Assembly (NCBI GenBank): GCA_025266875.1
Contig: JALLLT010000013.1
Span: forward strand, 124,001 to 188,000
Direction of reading: 5' to 3'
Length of the DNA stretch: 64,000 bases
Source of the DNA: Fennellomyces sp. T-0311
Lineage: Eukaryota; Mucoromycota; Mucoromycetes; Mucorales; Lichtheimiaceae
Positions 29,701 to 41,773 of the stretch are shown piece by piece (positions within the stretch are counted from its first letter, which is position 1; every line of letters starts with the position of its first letter). The position numbers and the translations under genes were made by a program. Below the pieces are notes generated by a model. That model searched no databases and had not been told where the DNA came from. It saw only the letters and a program-made list of their open reading frames with translations.

Positions 29701-32682
29701 GTGCGCTTAAACACTCCAGTGGACCTTGCATCAAAAAATATAAGCACTAACTTTTTACTTACGTAGCTATCCCGTAAGATGTACAAAGGCAAATGTAATT
29801 GCTTATCATTTCTGACACAACTATTGCTGGCGAATCATTGAACCATTGTTGACTTTCATAGCTTGCTACAATATGCTTAAAGCCACGTTTGATCGGTTTT
29901 GAACTACGTTAGAATCATGTACATGGCCGTCGCGCCATGTTCCCGATCACTGTAATGATGCTGTGGAAGCCTAATCCGAACACTACTCTTTTGCACAGAT
30001 GTGAAGATCAAAGTGACGTATTCTTTTGTGTGGCTTCCACGCTGTCAATAGTTTTCGCAGAATTAATACGCATTTACTATCCGATCCGTATTTATAAATT
30101 GCTGTGGTTCCAAAAGCGTCGCCTAAACTCGTGAAATGCGGTACTTTTAATCCACTTTTACTTACAATGTTCCTTCTACGTAAAACCCTTTTGAAGCGAG
30201 GATTAGCATCATCCATTATTTAATTATTCGTCTTCTTGGCTAGGTGCAAATGTGCACTTACGTAACTGCTACTTTATCCCATAATATTGCGTCAATATAC
30301 CAGTTTACTTTCGTTCTTTTGAACTTATGTGGCTTGCTACACATTGGCTTAGTTTAGCATACGTGCTTTATGTATTTACCCTCCAAATCTGCTGTATTGA
30401 AACACCATTTGAATTTGGTTTTCTCTTGTGCTTTCTCAATCAAAGTTGGTGCTTGAAAAAATACATACTTGTGATGAGGCGGAAAACTCGTAAGGTCGAA
30501 TATGCAAAGTAATATAAAATCAAGTCAACCAAGTTTGCTAAACCGATTAACAAAACCGGAAACCATATCCTTATGCCTTTGGCATTTTGACAGGCATTCT
30601 TCTTTCAAATAATTATTTTAAATAAGTAAAGGGTACTAGGTTCTATACCGCTGTATATTGAATATAAAACCTGCAAGTACGTAGTTCAGAAGTGCAGTAC
30701 GGATTGTATTTACAACGATCAAAACATTTGCCCCATGTACGTATGTATATTTTACGACGTCGTTAACGTACAAATACTGCTGTACAACGTGATCGACACA
30801 TATGCTGCTTTATCGAGAACATATGCCCGGTCAGTCGGGTCTTATCTAAAGAGACGAAGAAGGATCTCTGCTTCCATTTCTGAAGCGGTTAGTTATGCAA
30901 TGTACGAGTAAATTCAGGGGAGCCGGATGATTCGTTCATGGCCATGAGATTTAGATCATCACTTTAAGCAAAAATTTTCTCATTTTGAAGCTCTGACGTG
31001 TTAATCCATATAAATATACTGATACAAAGTAATGTGCATGTGTTTTGAACGAGAAAATAATTAATCTGGAAATGCAAAACACAGACTGAAGATCTCTGAC
31101 TACTCTTGCATAGAGTTTACCACGTTACAGCTCCACCTAATCCCTCACGGCTCAGAAGTGTTGCTTTGAAGGATAATCGAAAATTGCGAATTGGGAAGAA
31201 ATACCTGCGCCACAGAAAGTGACCAAGAACTTCCCATACCTACGTGGAGTAGTATCTACGATATACTATTCTCGGTCGTACAGTGCGAATGAACCTATAT
31301 TCATAAATGAGCACATGTAGTGATGTTACATAATAATGAGCCCTCAATAAACGTCATTCACGAGAATGTTATAGATTTTTTTAATGTATACAATCTGGAA
31401 TGGTCATGTTCTATAATAGAAAGAAATTAAAATAAAGAGCAGCCGACATGACAATTCTTTTGTTCGAAAAAGAAAAAGGCTTGACTCCTCAAAATGTTCT
31501 TTAAAGAAACAATGATGTTCTGCACTACTTATGCAAAAGGGTGGTGACCTTCCACTTTGTCGTCATACTTTCTCCAGTAGCACAACCAGAGGTTCGAGCT
31601 TCAAGTGCCGCGATAATCGTACAAGCGCAGGGTGATACCGTTGCACTACGATGGCCTGTGTACTGCTAAACTCACCTACAAGTAACACAATTCATATTAC
31701 TTGCTCGTCATTTTATCATCAATGACAGAATGTCCAAATGATCGTCTATCACCGAAAAAAGCACATTGTGAAGCACTTTTTTCTCAGCACACCATCGTAG
31801 AACGTTCGCTGTTTACTATAACTTTAAAAAACGGGTTTTGTGGCGTTTCCTTTTTACGTCGTGTACGCTTACGGAATAACGCCGATCGATCATTTCACCA
31901 TTGTGACCACAATTGGGTTGTGCTATATCAGGTAGAACAAACATCATTTAGGTAAGGCTGGTGAAACCCAACCCTTCTTTTGGAGATGGGCATTGGAGAA
32001 TACTTTTATTAAATTCTAACACGCTTCTCAATGGAAGATATCCAAATTTTATTGCGTTGGAGCGTAAGTGTTTCGTAATAAGCACGGCCACTAAGCCTAT
32101 TTTTGCATGTGAGTCAAACACCGAATCTTTTTTTTTGAATGAAATTGCAACTACCGTTGTGTTGGCCATTGACATGGCAACAGGTTGTTTTGATTGACGA
32201 CGAGTCTGTGCAACACGACAACTTTATATCAAAAATCTGGTTATGGCGTTTTTTGTTGTTGTCGAAACGCGCCGACACACAAAAAATAAAGGCTAATTAT
32301 TTCCTTGGTGTAGCTGCATGTTTTATGTAAAGCAGATCGCAGTAGCGAAATCAGCCAATAACACTTTGATTAATGCACATTAAATCAATTATTTTCTACA
32401 GGCTTGGCACCGATATGGACCATAAAATTTCGAATGGAACGACATGAGTTGCATAGTGCAGGTCGACTTCTGGTATGTGAAAAAGGCGCACACGAGACTA
32501 AAACGCCCATGGAGTGTATAAAAAGCAACAGGGCCGGTGTGTCCATCTTCTGTGCAACTAGTTTAAACCATCTGTGGTTATAAAAGGGAGGAGTTGGGGG
32601 TGCTCGTCAAGCCGAAACCAAAATATCGTCTTTTTTCTTTTCTTTTTCACACTTAAACTTCTTTGTCAATTACACTACACCG
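26781..32682. other. 5.9-kb AT-rich gene desert
   Basis: No gene could be supported in this stretch. Scattered frames show some coding flavour but no domain or coherent splice pattern: 27681-27421 and 28000-27803 on the minus strand, 29373-29684 and 31961-32330 on the plus strand. They may be relics of transposons or decayed genes. Palindromic TACGTA steps recur. A solitary GGTTCGAG at 31589 resembles a tRNA B box but has no A box or cloverleaf. The right end contains the RhoGEF promoter. Confidence 0.4.
32579..32586 (+). promoter_or_regulatory. TATA box of the RhoGEF gene
   Basis: TATAAAAG lies 97 bp upstream of the ATG at 32683. A pyrimidine-rich stretch (32629-32648) follows, as expected before a fungal transcription start. 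Confidence 0.5.
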
Positions 32683-34473
32683 ATGCCAATATCTGCGCAT
32701 CATCACGATCCAAACTGCAGTAATACGGATGCATACATTGCCAATATAAAGTCTGGCCAACGCTTTATTTTCTTCAAAAAGTTCTTTTCCTCACCGATGA
32801 TCTTCCGCAAAAGACCACGCCATCATCATCATGCCGACCGCAAAGACGACATACAACAGAGCCATTTGATCAAACGCGTTTCATCATTTCGCAACGCTTT
32901 TACGAAAGCCTCAAGGAAACGCAACACTTACAGTAGAAACAACAGCGCGTCATCATCGTCCGAGAACAGTGCCAATAGCAGTAATTTCAGCTTGCCTGCA
33001 TTCAACAAGAGACTCAGGACATCCCCTTCAGCAGACCTGTTATCGCGTTCACTCCATGCCGGTATAACACGACCTCTATCGTATGCAGACTTGCAACAAC
33101 GCTCCAGCGTTGTGTGGGAAGATCAGCGCAGCAATATCGTGCTGCCTTTGAGGCCGTTTAGCGCGGATTTCAGCGACTATTGCTACTACAACATGCAAGG
33201 CTGTAACTTGGATGATGATTTTTCGGCGAATGAAATTAGCAACGCCCCACCTCTTGGCAACAACGCTTATCCTCGAGAGCCTACCGTTAGTACTGCGTCT
33301 GGCAATGAAGGCAATGGTCCAAGCCAGGGCTTTGGTCTTTTGCGGAGATTGTCTCGCTTTGGCTCTGCGCCGACCACCAAAACTCCTCGTCGTGCCACCT
33401 CGCTTCTTGTTTCAACTCATCCTTCCAAAGCTACGAAACAACCAGACAAAGCTACCTTATCCAGGTCCATGTCGCTTTCTGAGTACTATCGTCGTCGCTT
33501 TTCATCGCTGATTGTTACAAACAATGAATTTGGCAACAGCATGACCCGTGCGCGATCGGTCTTATTCCGAAACAAACAGGAGCGAGCCGTCGCCATTTAT
33601 AAACGTTCCGTTGCACAGCTTGACTCGCCGGCATCTTCGCCCGTGCTTCTCGTAAGTTCTTTTGAGCTCGTTATCGTGCAATGCCTAAAGAATAATATAT
33701 TTTTGATAGCCTGTTGCGGATACAAAGACCAGTAGCAAGAATGAGGCTATGCGCGCATTCATCTTGAACGAGCTCTATGCCACCGAAACTTCATACTATC
33801 GTCTGCTCGATTTGATATACACAGTGCGTCGGATGCATCTCCAACGGGGTCCAGTTTGCTAACGTACATTTTTCTATGCAGAAATACATGCAGCCCATGG
33901 ATGCTGCCATGCAGAATAAGGATCCACTGCTTGTCAAGAAATCAGGCGATATTCCAATCTTGTTCGGTCACTTGCCGCAGCTCTTGAAAGTATCGCAGAC
34001 TCTGATACAGATGCTCGACCAGCAATTGCACGTAGCGCATGCATTCATGGGGTTACAAGACGAGTTGGCGGTATTTTTACGTTACGCTGTTCACTATAAA
34101 CGTTATTTTAAAACCATTCGGCGCGCGTGTCAAACCAATTCCTTGCTTTTGAGTATAGAGCGGGTAAGTCGAAATCATTTGCGTTCTTTTATTCGGCTGA
34201 CACGTCAAAAAGGAATGTTTGGCTCAGCGCGAGTCCAATCGAATGGGTATGTCTGACTATCTAATTGCACCTATCCAACGCGTCCCTCGCTATTGTTTAT
34301 TAATACAAGGTAAGGAAAATGAATGCGGTGCCATGTTGCACAAATCATCAACAATACACAATATAGACCTCATCAAGCACACACCTACAACGGATCCAGC
34401 CTATTTTGAACTGCGGACCGTGTTCAAGATGATGACGACGTTGGCAAGTGTGATGAATATTGATGATGTATAA
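32683..34473 (+). CDS. Dbl-homology RhoGEF protein
   Basis: A guanine-nucleotide exchange factor for a Rho/Cdc42-type GTPase, controlling actin and polarity. Five exons (32683-33651, 33710-33823, 33882-34163, 34228-34309, 34367-34473) give 517 residues. The first about 320 residues are Ser/Arg/His-rich and probably disordered, with possible phosphosites (RSMSLSEYYRRR, RARSVLFR). The DH domain follows: CR1 AFILNELYATETSYYRLL, then a helical middle, then CR3 MSDYLIAPIQRVPRYCLLIQ. These are the hallmark GTPase-contacting helices. The protein ends just after the DH domain (ASVMNIDDV) with no pleckstrin-homology domain, unusual for the family. A downstream exon could have been missed. A second ATG (MIFRKRP) is an alternative start. 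Confidence 0.88.
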
Positions 34474-35240
34474 CATTCTCCCTGTATGCACCAAAACGAA
34501 AACACAAACAACTCCCCCCTTGTTCACTTCCCAACTGTACATAGACCGTCATTTAATGCTCTTTAGTCCACAGTGAAGCACCATGTATGAATTCTCGAAA
34601 CACACATTGTATATGTACCCATATGTCTTTATATATATATATATATATATATACCCATCCACGGAACTACAGCCAATAACAGTTGCAATGCATGAATGGG
34701 TCAGTGCCGGTATCCTGCAGGTTCGGTCGACGTCGAGTTGCATATGTGCTGAGTTGTGCAACGGTGTGTAGGCTGGAAAGGGCTGGGGTGCGTTTGAGGC
34801 GTAATCGGGCGCGTGGGTAACAGGCCAAGGGTTCCGATACACCAGGGCGGCATCGATCAAACTGGAGCGATCAGGCGGGTAGCACAATGGGAGGGACTTA
34901 CCGAACAAACCGAATCCAAGTCATGTGCGGGGTTTTAGCCACTCTCTGACCGGGATGCACGACCCCATGAAGACTAACAAACACGGCAATGGCCACTTTT
35001 GAACAACCAAGACGCTGCTTTTTAATACCACCCATCCTACATTGGACGATGTTGAATCGTATTTACAAAAAATGAACTAGAAGAAACTATATCTAACATT
35101 GAAGCGAATAGAGGGAGAAGATTGTGACAGATTAAAGGGAAACTTTTACAGATTGTATGTCTAGTTTGTTGAAAACAGGAATATGGAGTAAAGAGAGAGA
35201 GAAAGCGAAAGACACTGAACATCAACACGGAGCAACACGC
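34474..35240. other. Convergent 3' region between RhoGEF and SAM synthetase
   Basis: A (TA)n run of about 24 bp lies at 34630-34653. A 119-codon minus-strand frame (34908-34549) reads like protein in part (NPWPVTHAPDYASNAPQPFP) but lacks a recognised domain, and its second half is simple sequence. It could be a small unknown gene or a lost exon. Confidence 0.35.
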
Positions 35241-36527
35241 TTAGAACTTGAGCTGCTTGGGCTGTTCCCAGGTGAATTCCTCACGACCAAAGTGACCGTA
35301 GGCAGCGGTCTTCTGGTAGATAGGCTTGAAGAGATCCAGCTCCTTGACAATCACACCAGGACGGAGGTCAAAGTTCTTGCGGATGATCTCAACCAACTCG
35401 ACATCGGGCTTGGAGCCAGTGCCGTAGGTGTCGACGAAGATCGACAGGGGCTCAGCAACACCGATGGCGTACGAGAGCTGGACAAGGGCACGGCGAGCCA
35501 ACTTGGCGTTGACAAGCGACTTGGCGATCCAGCGGGCGGTGTAGGCGGCAGAGCGATCGACCTTGGACCAATCCTTACCACTGAAAGCACCACCACCGTG
35601 AGCACCCCAACCACCATAGGTGTCGACAATGATCTTACGACCAGTAAGACCGGCATCACCCTGGGGACCACCAATGATGAACTTGCCAGAGGGCTGCAAG
35701 TGGTAGATGGTATCCTTCAACAAGTGGGCGGGGATGACGGGCTTGATGATGTGCTCCATCAAGGCCTTGCGGAGGTCCTCGGTCTCAATGGTCTCAGCAT
35801 GCTGGACGGAGATGACAACGGTGTCGACGCGGAGGGGAGTCAAGGCACCGTTGGCCTCCTTCTTGTATTCGATGGTGACCTGGGTCTTGGAGTCAGGGCG
35901 CAACCAGGCAAGGGTGCCGTCGCGGCGGAGGTCAGCCATGCGGCGGTTGAGCTTGTGAGCAAGGACAACGGTCATGGGCATCATCTCGGGAGTCTCGTCG
36001 GAAGCATAACTGCAAGAAAGCGCCCGCAATTAATCACCATGTCGACTGACACAACACGCAAACAAGGAGAAACACTTACCCGAACATAATACCCTGATCA
36101 CCGGCACCAATATCCTCAATGTTGAAGGACTTCTGGACCAAACCCTGCGAGATATCGGGCGACTGCTGCTCAATGGCAACCAAGACGTTGCAGGTCTTGT
36201 AGTCGAAGCCCTTGTCGGAATGATCATAGCCGATCTGCTTGATGGCGTTACGGATAATCTTCTGGTAGTCCAAGTTGGCCTTGGTGGTGATTTCACCGAA
36301 CACCATGATCATACCGGTCTTGGCGGCGGTCTCACAAGCGACCTTGGACAAGGGATCTTGCTCCAAGCAGGCGTCCAAGATGGCGTCCGAGACTTGGTCG
36401 CAAATCTTGTCTGTGGTGGCGATCGCAAGTGTGGTCAGGAACAGCGCGCAGCGAATCAAAGCATTAGTTACGTACCAGGGTGGCCTTCGCCGACGGACTC
36501 AGAGGTGAAGAGGAAGGTGTCGCTCAT
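35241..36527 (-). CDS. SAM1: S-adenosylmethionine synthetase (methionine adenosyltransferase)
   Basis: Makes S-adenosylmethionine, the main methyl donor, from methionine and ATP in the cytosol. Three exons (36527-36476, 36410-36080, 36009-35241) give 383 residues, the normal length. It begins [19 protein letters not shown], whose His and Asp belong to the ATP and Mg sites. The family signatures [10 protein letters not shown], split at its end by the second intron, and GGGAFSGKD are intact. Both introns are GT-AG (65 and 70 nt). Codon use is strongly biased, as for a highly expressed gene. A TATA-like AAATATAAG lies about 60 bp upstream of the start. Confidence 0.97.
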
Positions 36528-39331
36528 GATGATGTTGTGGTATAAAGTTGGAAGAAAGAAAGAATTTGCGAGTTACTCAACCCCAAATATAAGTTACAAA
36601 AATTTTTATGGTAGACCAATCAGAAGCCTTGACAGGTGCTATGGCGACATTGCCGGCCAACTGCGATCGACCTGGACTTTCATTCGTGATAGTTGCCCTT
36701 CAAAACGTCATGCCGCCAACGACCAAGTGGATGCAGCCATCGCATGTTAAACGTTTGAGCCTTTATTTATTGATGCGATAAAGGCAAGTGGACGCGTGGG
36801 ATACTCTGTATTGCTCCACTGGTGCTCGTAACATGTCACAGGGTCGTCACTCGCAACCGTTCACCGATGAGCCTGCCCAAACTTTGGCATGTGTTCCTGT
36901 ATCCCCCAGCCGTACCACTTCCTGCCCTGTGCCAGCTCTCTGCGTTTGCTCGTCATATCCAATTCTGTTCTGGCCCGCTGTTCCCGATGCTATCCCAGTG
37001 CACTTATATAAAAGTGCAGAATTTTTTTTTTGTTTGGGGCACGGCCACGCAGCCCGGCACTCAATCTTGATGAGATGTCCAAGAAAACTTTAATGTCATT
37101 AGCATTCATTGGCCGCCACTTGAACGCGTAAGCATGTGACTCCGGACTTGCTAATGACCATTTACTCCCGCGCACGTTCGCGTCACTTTCTAAAAACACC
37201 CCTAACGACACGTTAGGTCTCCATGGCAACTGGACCAAGCAACCAGCCGTTCATCAATTTATACATCAACATTGCGAGGAAAATAATTTGCACAAAGCGT
37301 TTTCGATGAAAAAAAAAAGATATTTATTTTACAATATTTCAAAAGGAAAGAGTATAATACTAAGAAGAAAATTACCTAGAACACTGGAAACAACCATGAG
37401 TCACACTGTATGCAAGGACACGCGCCACCCCTTCATTCCCAAATAGACCATCAGCAAAACGACATTCGACATTCCATAATGTGCTTGTACGGGCACGAGT
37501 CCGACCGCCCGTCGTTAAGTTTTCATCACTTGGTCCAAGCCACACCCCAGAAGAGAAAGGTAACAAACTTACCACCAACCTTTCGTATCAAGACCAGCCT
37601 TGACAAACAACAAGCATGGTACACAGTCTCTACAATACTGCTTTCATCAAATTAGTACAACGTCAACTTTTTTTATACACTCGGTGAGAAAGAGGAGCGA
37701 TGGTCGTCAGACAAGGCTGAAACTTAAAATGTAACATGGTCAACATAAGGGTAATTCAGCAGAATACGTTACGGAATGGTATCATCATATTGACACATCG
37801 ACCCCCTTTTCGTGCTTAAACCGAGTTGGTTATGTAAACATACCTGAAGAAAGACAAAAGATGAAGTATTGTGTGGGGGTTCAGAAGATGGCTTTTTTTA
37901 TACAAAAAAATTTTTTCCTGATAACCCCGCGTGCTGACTTTTCTGTAGTTCAACCGTTTCAAACGCCCTGGAGCAACGTATAGTGGTACATTGAGCTCGC
38001 GGGTAGGTAAAGAGAGCCGTATGGTTTTAAGCAATTACACAACTGTCAAGGCAAGATGGATATACTGCGGAGGTTTGTTTATACGCGAATCTGTACCTAA
38101 TAGCTCGATCTTGACGATTTTTGCAGTTTGATCGGTGGCTCACGGCTTTAAAAAACATGCAAAAAAGTTAACCGAACAGGCATTCTATGTACACTCACAT
38201 ATAGAATCAATGCATTATTTCACTATTGAATCGTAGATATTACCTACGCCTTCGTTCGATTCGGTTCTGTAGAGTACGGTGACTTTTTTTAGCTCCTTAA
38301 AGCATACAGTCTAATTACGTACGTAAATAGACAATGAATGATGATACTTTTGGGGATCTTGTGGGGTAGCCATAGTAACACGAGCTTTCGAGACAAGCGA
38401 AAACAATCAATTCAAAAACGCAGGAAAGACAACAGGCACGCTAGTATGCATCTTCTTCTTACCACCAACAAACCGCCCCTACATCCGCTCCATATACAGT
38501 ATGTGCTGCATACAGCAAACTATAAACCTTCTTCAGTATCTAACATTGCACGGTTTAGCCTACTTGGTAATTCCATTTTTTAAAGACGGTTGTGTATAGT
38601 GATCGAAATGCATCATATAGCAGTTAGTCTCAGGATAATAATTACATCTGTTTGAGACAATACTGTGCATAATATGCACTGTCATAAATCTTCACATCCG
38701 CTGTAGAGAATGATAATAAAACTATAAGCAGCCTAAAACGTCATAGCACTGTTACATAGGTGCAAAGAGATGTCGATTCGCATTGTCCTGAAAAAACATA
38801 ATCGTCCACAATTTCAATCCCAACTGTGGGCTTCATTTTTGGCAAACAGACTTTCTTGACAACGCTACTATATTTGCATTTTTTCTGTCCAGCAAGTGGC
38901 TGGACGGAACTTCATGCCATCTTCATTCCAATAGCTAGAATCTACGAACGTATATAAAATATTCGAATTTATAGACCGGTACAGCAATATAAAAGTATCA
39001 GAATACCTATCATTTGCTAGCCTTGGTGTGTGGGTATAATTTGCACTACTTACTCGTGTAACAAACTTATTTAAAATACTCCAATATATAGCCCTTGGCT
39101 TGAATTGTAGAATACCGCGTTATAAAACAACTTTGTAAACATACTTACGTACATTGATAGCCTAGTTGCAAACAAAATTGGTATGATCAACAATACTAAC
39201 TACGTACCTTGGGACCGATTAACATTCCAGAGTATGTACGTATTTGATTACAATGGAATTTTATAAAGATAATTGGAATATTTGTAACTTGAAACTCTGG
39301 ATCCGTTTGCTTTCTTGTACGTGACAACAAA
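36528..39331. other. AT-rich intergenic region
   Basis: This 2.8-kb gap lies between the divergent SAM synthetase and the acidic-repeat protein gene. It contains the SAM synthetase promoter at its left edge. Open frames such as 36788-37093 and 37655-37410 have no domain or splice support. No RNA gene was recognised. Confidence 0.4.
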
Positions 39332-41629
39332 ATGCGAATAATCGAGTGGTCGATTCTCCTTCTTGGGAGCGCCGCGTCAGTTTATGGTGTGGCACCATTC
39401 TGGCTACAGTCCTATAATGCTTCTGCTATACCTCATCCACCCCCTCATTTGATACGACGACAACAAGTACTCGAAGGCGACCCGACCATCTGCCCTCTTT
39501 ATTCACAAACTGGAAAAAGTCTTTTGAGGGATTATGTACGTAAAACAAGATAACATATTTTATTTCTTATAACCCCAGTGTTACTTGCTTATTATCCTTT
39601 CCTCTTACAGTACACCCACTTTGATGGGATAATGACTGGAACTGTTACGGGAGGATATCCGAATGGTGTTTGGTTTGGCGGACCACTGGCTGTTCAAGGA
39701 GACTTGCAGCTTAATGCAGACAGCTACTCTATAGCGGATCAGAACCCAGCTGACTGTATCGCCTACTCCCCAAACGACTTTAAAAGCTACGGGTTAATTG
39801 TTGAAGAAGTCGTACTGAGTCCGCAAAATACAAACGCACAAGTTTGGGGTAATGCTATAGTTGGAAATCACCTTGGAAGTCCTGTTTCCGCAAACGGTCC
39901 GGGCTGTACAACTCAGTATGGCCCTCTTGGTATTTTCGATTGGCGTTATGTTACCGGGGGCATTAATCGAGCGTCTCGGATCTTGGCGGATCTTCAGCCC
40001 AACTTAAGGATGGATTTGTTCGGCAACGTTGATGAAATACAGGAAAAGGACCATCCGGCCTACGACGTTATAACCTTAAACACTTGCAGCTTGAATACTG
40101 GCGTATGTGGAAATGTAGACCAATTCAGCCTGTCACAGCCAGACGGAATTTTTTATACTGATGGCCATTGGTCCGGAGTTCATCGCGAAGTTGGTGGTAC
40201 ACTTGTTATCAATGTAAGGTTTGAAATACATTTGATAATGGATTTGCAGCGTACCAAATGCTTTTTTAAGGTACCTGTTACTAGAGGCGCGACAATTACT
40301 ATTCGAACTGAAAATCCTACCGAAGGAACTAGTGACTGCAATACTATACTCAACTTCTATGGTGTAGATTTACACGGCAACATTGATGATACCGCCACTT
40401 TCAATATTATATACCAAACTCAAAATGGTAATTTGGAGGCCTTTATTGTAGCACCCCAAGGTAAGATTAGTTGTGGAAATGTGATACACGCTTATCAAAG
40501 TATCGGTTTCCATGAATAATTAGCTTCAATAACCAATATCAACGACTCTTCGTTTATACGCGGAAAGTTGTATGCAAACAGCTACTCAGACGCAAATGTA
40601 CATGATGTTACATGCGGTGGCGGTCGTCAATATGAAGGATGCTTCCCTGTAATCGACTTTGAGCCTGATCCGTCGAGTAGCAGCTCATCAGAAGAGTCCA
40701 GCAGTTCGGAAGAGTCTAGTAGCTCGGAAGAGTCTAGCAGTTCGGAAGAGTCTAGCAGTTCGGAAGAGTCTAGCAGCTCTGAAGAGTCCAGTAGCTCGGA
40801 GGAGTCTAGCAGTTCGGAGGAGTCAAGTAGCTCGGAAGAGTCTAGCAGTTCGGAAGAGTCTAGCAGCTCTGAAGAGTCCAGTAGCTCGGAGGAGTCTAGC
40901 AGTTCGGAGGAGTCAAGTAGCTCGGAAGAGTCTAGCAGTTCGGAAGAGTCTAGCAGCTCTGAAGAGTCCAGTAGCTCGGAGGAGTCCAGCAGTTCGGAGG
41001 AGTCCAGCAGCTCGGAGGAGTCCAGCAGCTCAGAAGAATCTAGTAGTTCTGAAGAATCTAGCAGCTCAGAAGTGTCCACATCATGTGTTCCCTCAACGAC
41101 TACGGAAACAACCAGTGGTGTTACTACGACGACATTTGGTTCAAGGACAGTGACAGTACACAGTACAACGACTACTGTAGAGGATACAATAATCCCAACT
41201 ACCACTGCTACGAAAACAGATCATCCAACCACAACCGCAACGAGTGACATTACAACCACAATTACGACGGTTGATACTTCGCAACATACAACAGCCACTT
41301 TGACAGCTACAACTGTAACAACAGTTTTGGTTCCTGTCGGATACGATATCCCTCGTCCACGGTTGGGCTTTGGTGGAGATGAGGACGATCTTTGGTGGGA
41401 TGACGAACACAGTGGAGGACACGGTGGAGAGCATGATGGAGGAAATGGTGGAGGACATGGTGGCGACTGGCAAGACGGCGGACATGGTGGAGTACATGGT
41501 AATGATTGGCACGGTGACGGACACAAGGGTGGTGGATGGTCAGATGACAAACATGGCGATAAATGGTCAAAAGCCAAGCATGACGATAAAAAATCGAAAG
41601 GCAAACATGGAAAAAAAGAAGATTGGTAG
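39332..41629 (+). CDS. Secreted choice-of-anchor-A-like protein with acidic Ser/Glu repeat
   Basis: Four exons (39332-39535, 39611-40213, 40271-40460, 40524-41629) give 700 residues. A signal peptide covers residues 1-19 (MRIIEWSILLLGSAASVYG). Residues about 70-370 form a beta-rich domain (MTGTVTGGYPNGVWFGGPLAV, later IVAPQ ASITN with RGKLYANSY) resembling the 'choice-of-anchor A' domain of surface proteins. Then come 21 full SSSSEE units, a Thr-rich stalk-like segment, and a C-terminal Gly/His/Asp- then Lys-rich tail ending GKKEDW. No GPI signal is seen. The architecture suggests a cell-wall or spore-surface protein. The SSSSEE motif could be phosphorylated and bind calcium; that is inference. 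The splice joining PQ to ASITN fixes the frame. Confidence 0.75.
40673..41071 (+). repeat. 18-bp coding minisatellite (SSSSEE)
   Basis: About 22 tandem 18-bp units encode SSSSEE, the last being SSSSEV. Within it a 90-bp higher-order unit of five 18-mers recurs at least twice in full and once in part between about 40720 and 41010, shown by the shared pattern of synonymous changes (AGT/AGC, TCT/TCC/TCA, GAA/GAG). This points to recent amplification in 90-bp steps. Because unit length is a multiple of three, copy changes keep the frame. Confidence 0.9.
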
Positions 41630-41773
41630 TAAAAATCCATTAGTTATTTTAGATTTTTTTGGTAGCTTAATACGTAATAAAGCATATAAAAGAACATAAT
41701 ACTGTGCTATGAAGATCGAATGGGTATGGTTTATGAAAAGTGCGTGTTCATGCAAGCGCCTTGTTTTTTTTCC

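Noticed and set aside
31580..31665. GGTTCGAG resembling a tRNA B box
   Set aside because: No matching A box, anticodon stem or acceptor stem is found on either strand.
35157..36089. 310-codon plus-strand frame
   Set aside because: It is antisense to the highly biased SAM synthetase gene; strong codon bias removes stops on the opposite strand.
40627..41205. Long open frames on the minus strand and a third plus frame across the SSSSEE array (SSELLD-type and ARKSLAVRK-type)
   Set aside because: They are shadows of the 18-bp repeat, whose length is a multiple of three and which happens to lack stops in several frames. They have no start context or domains.
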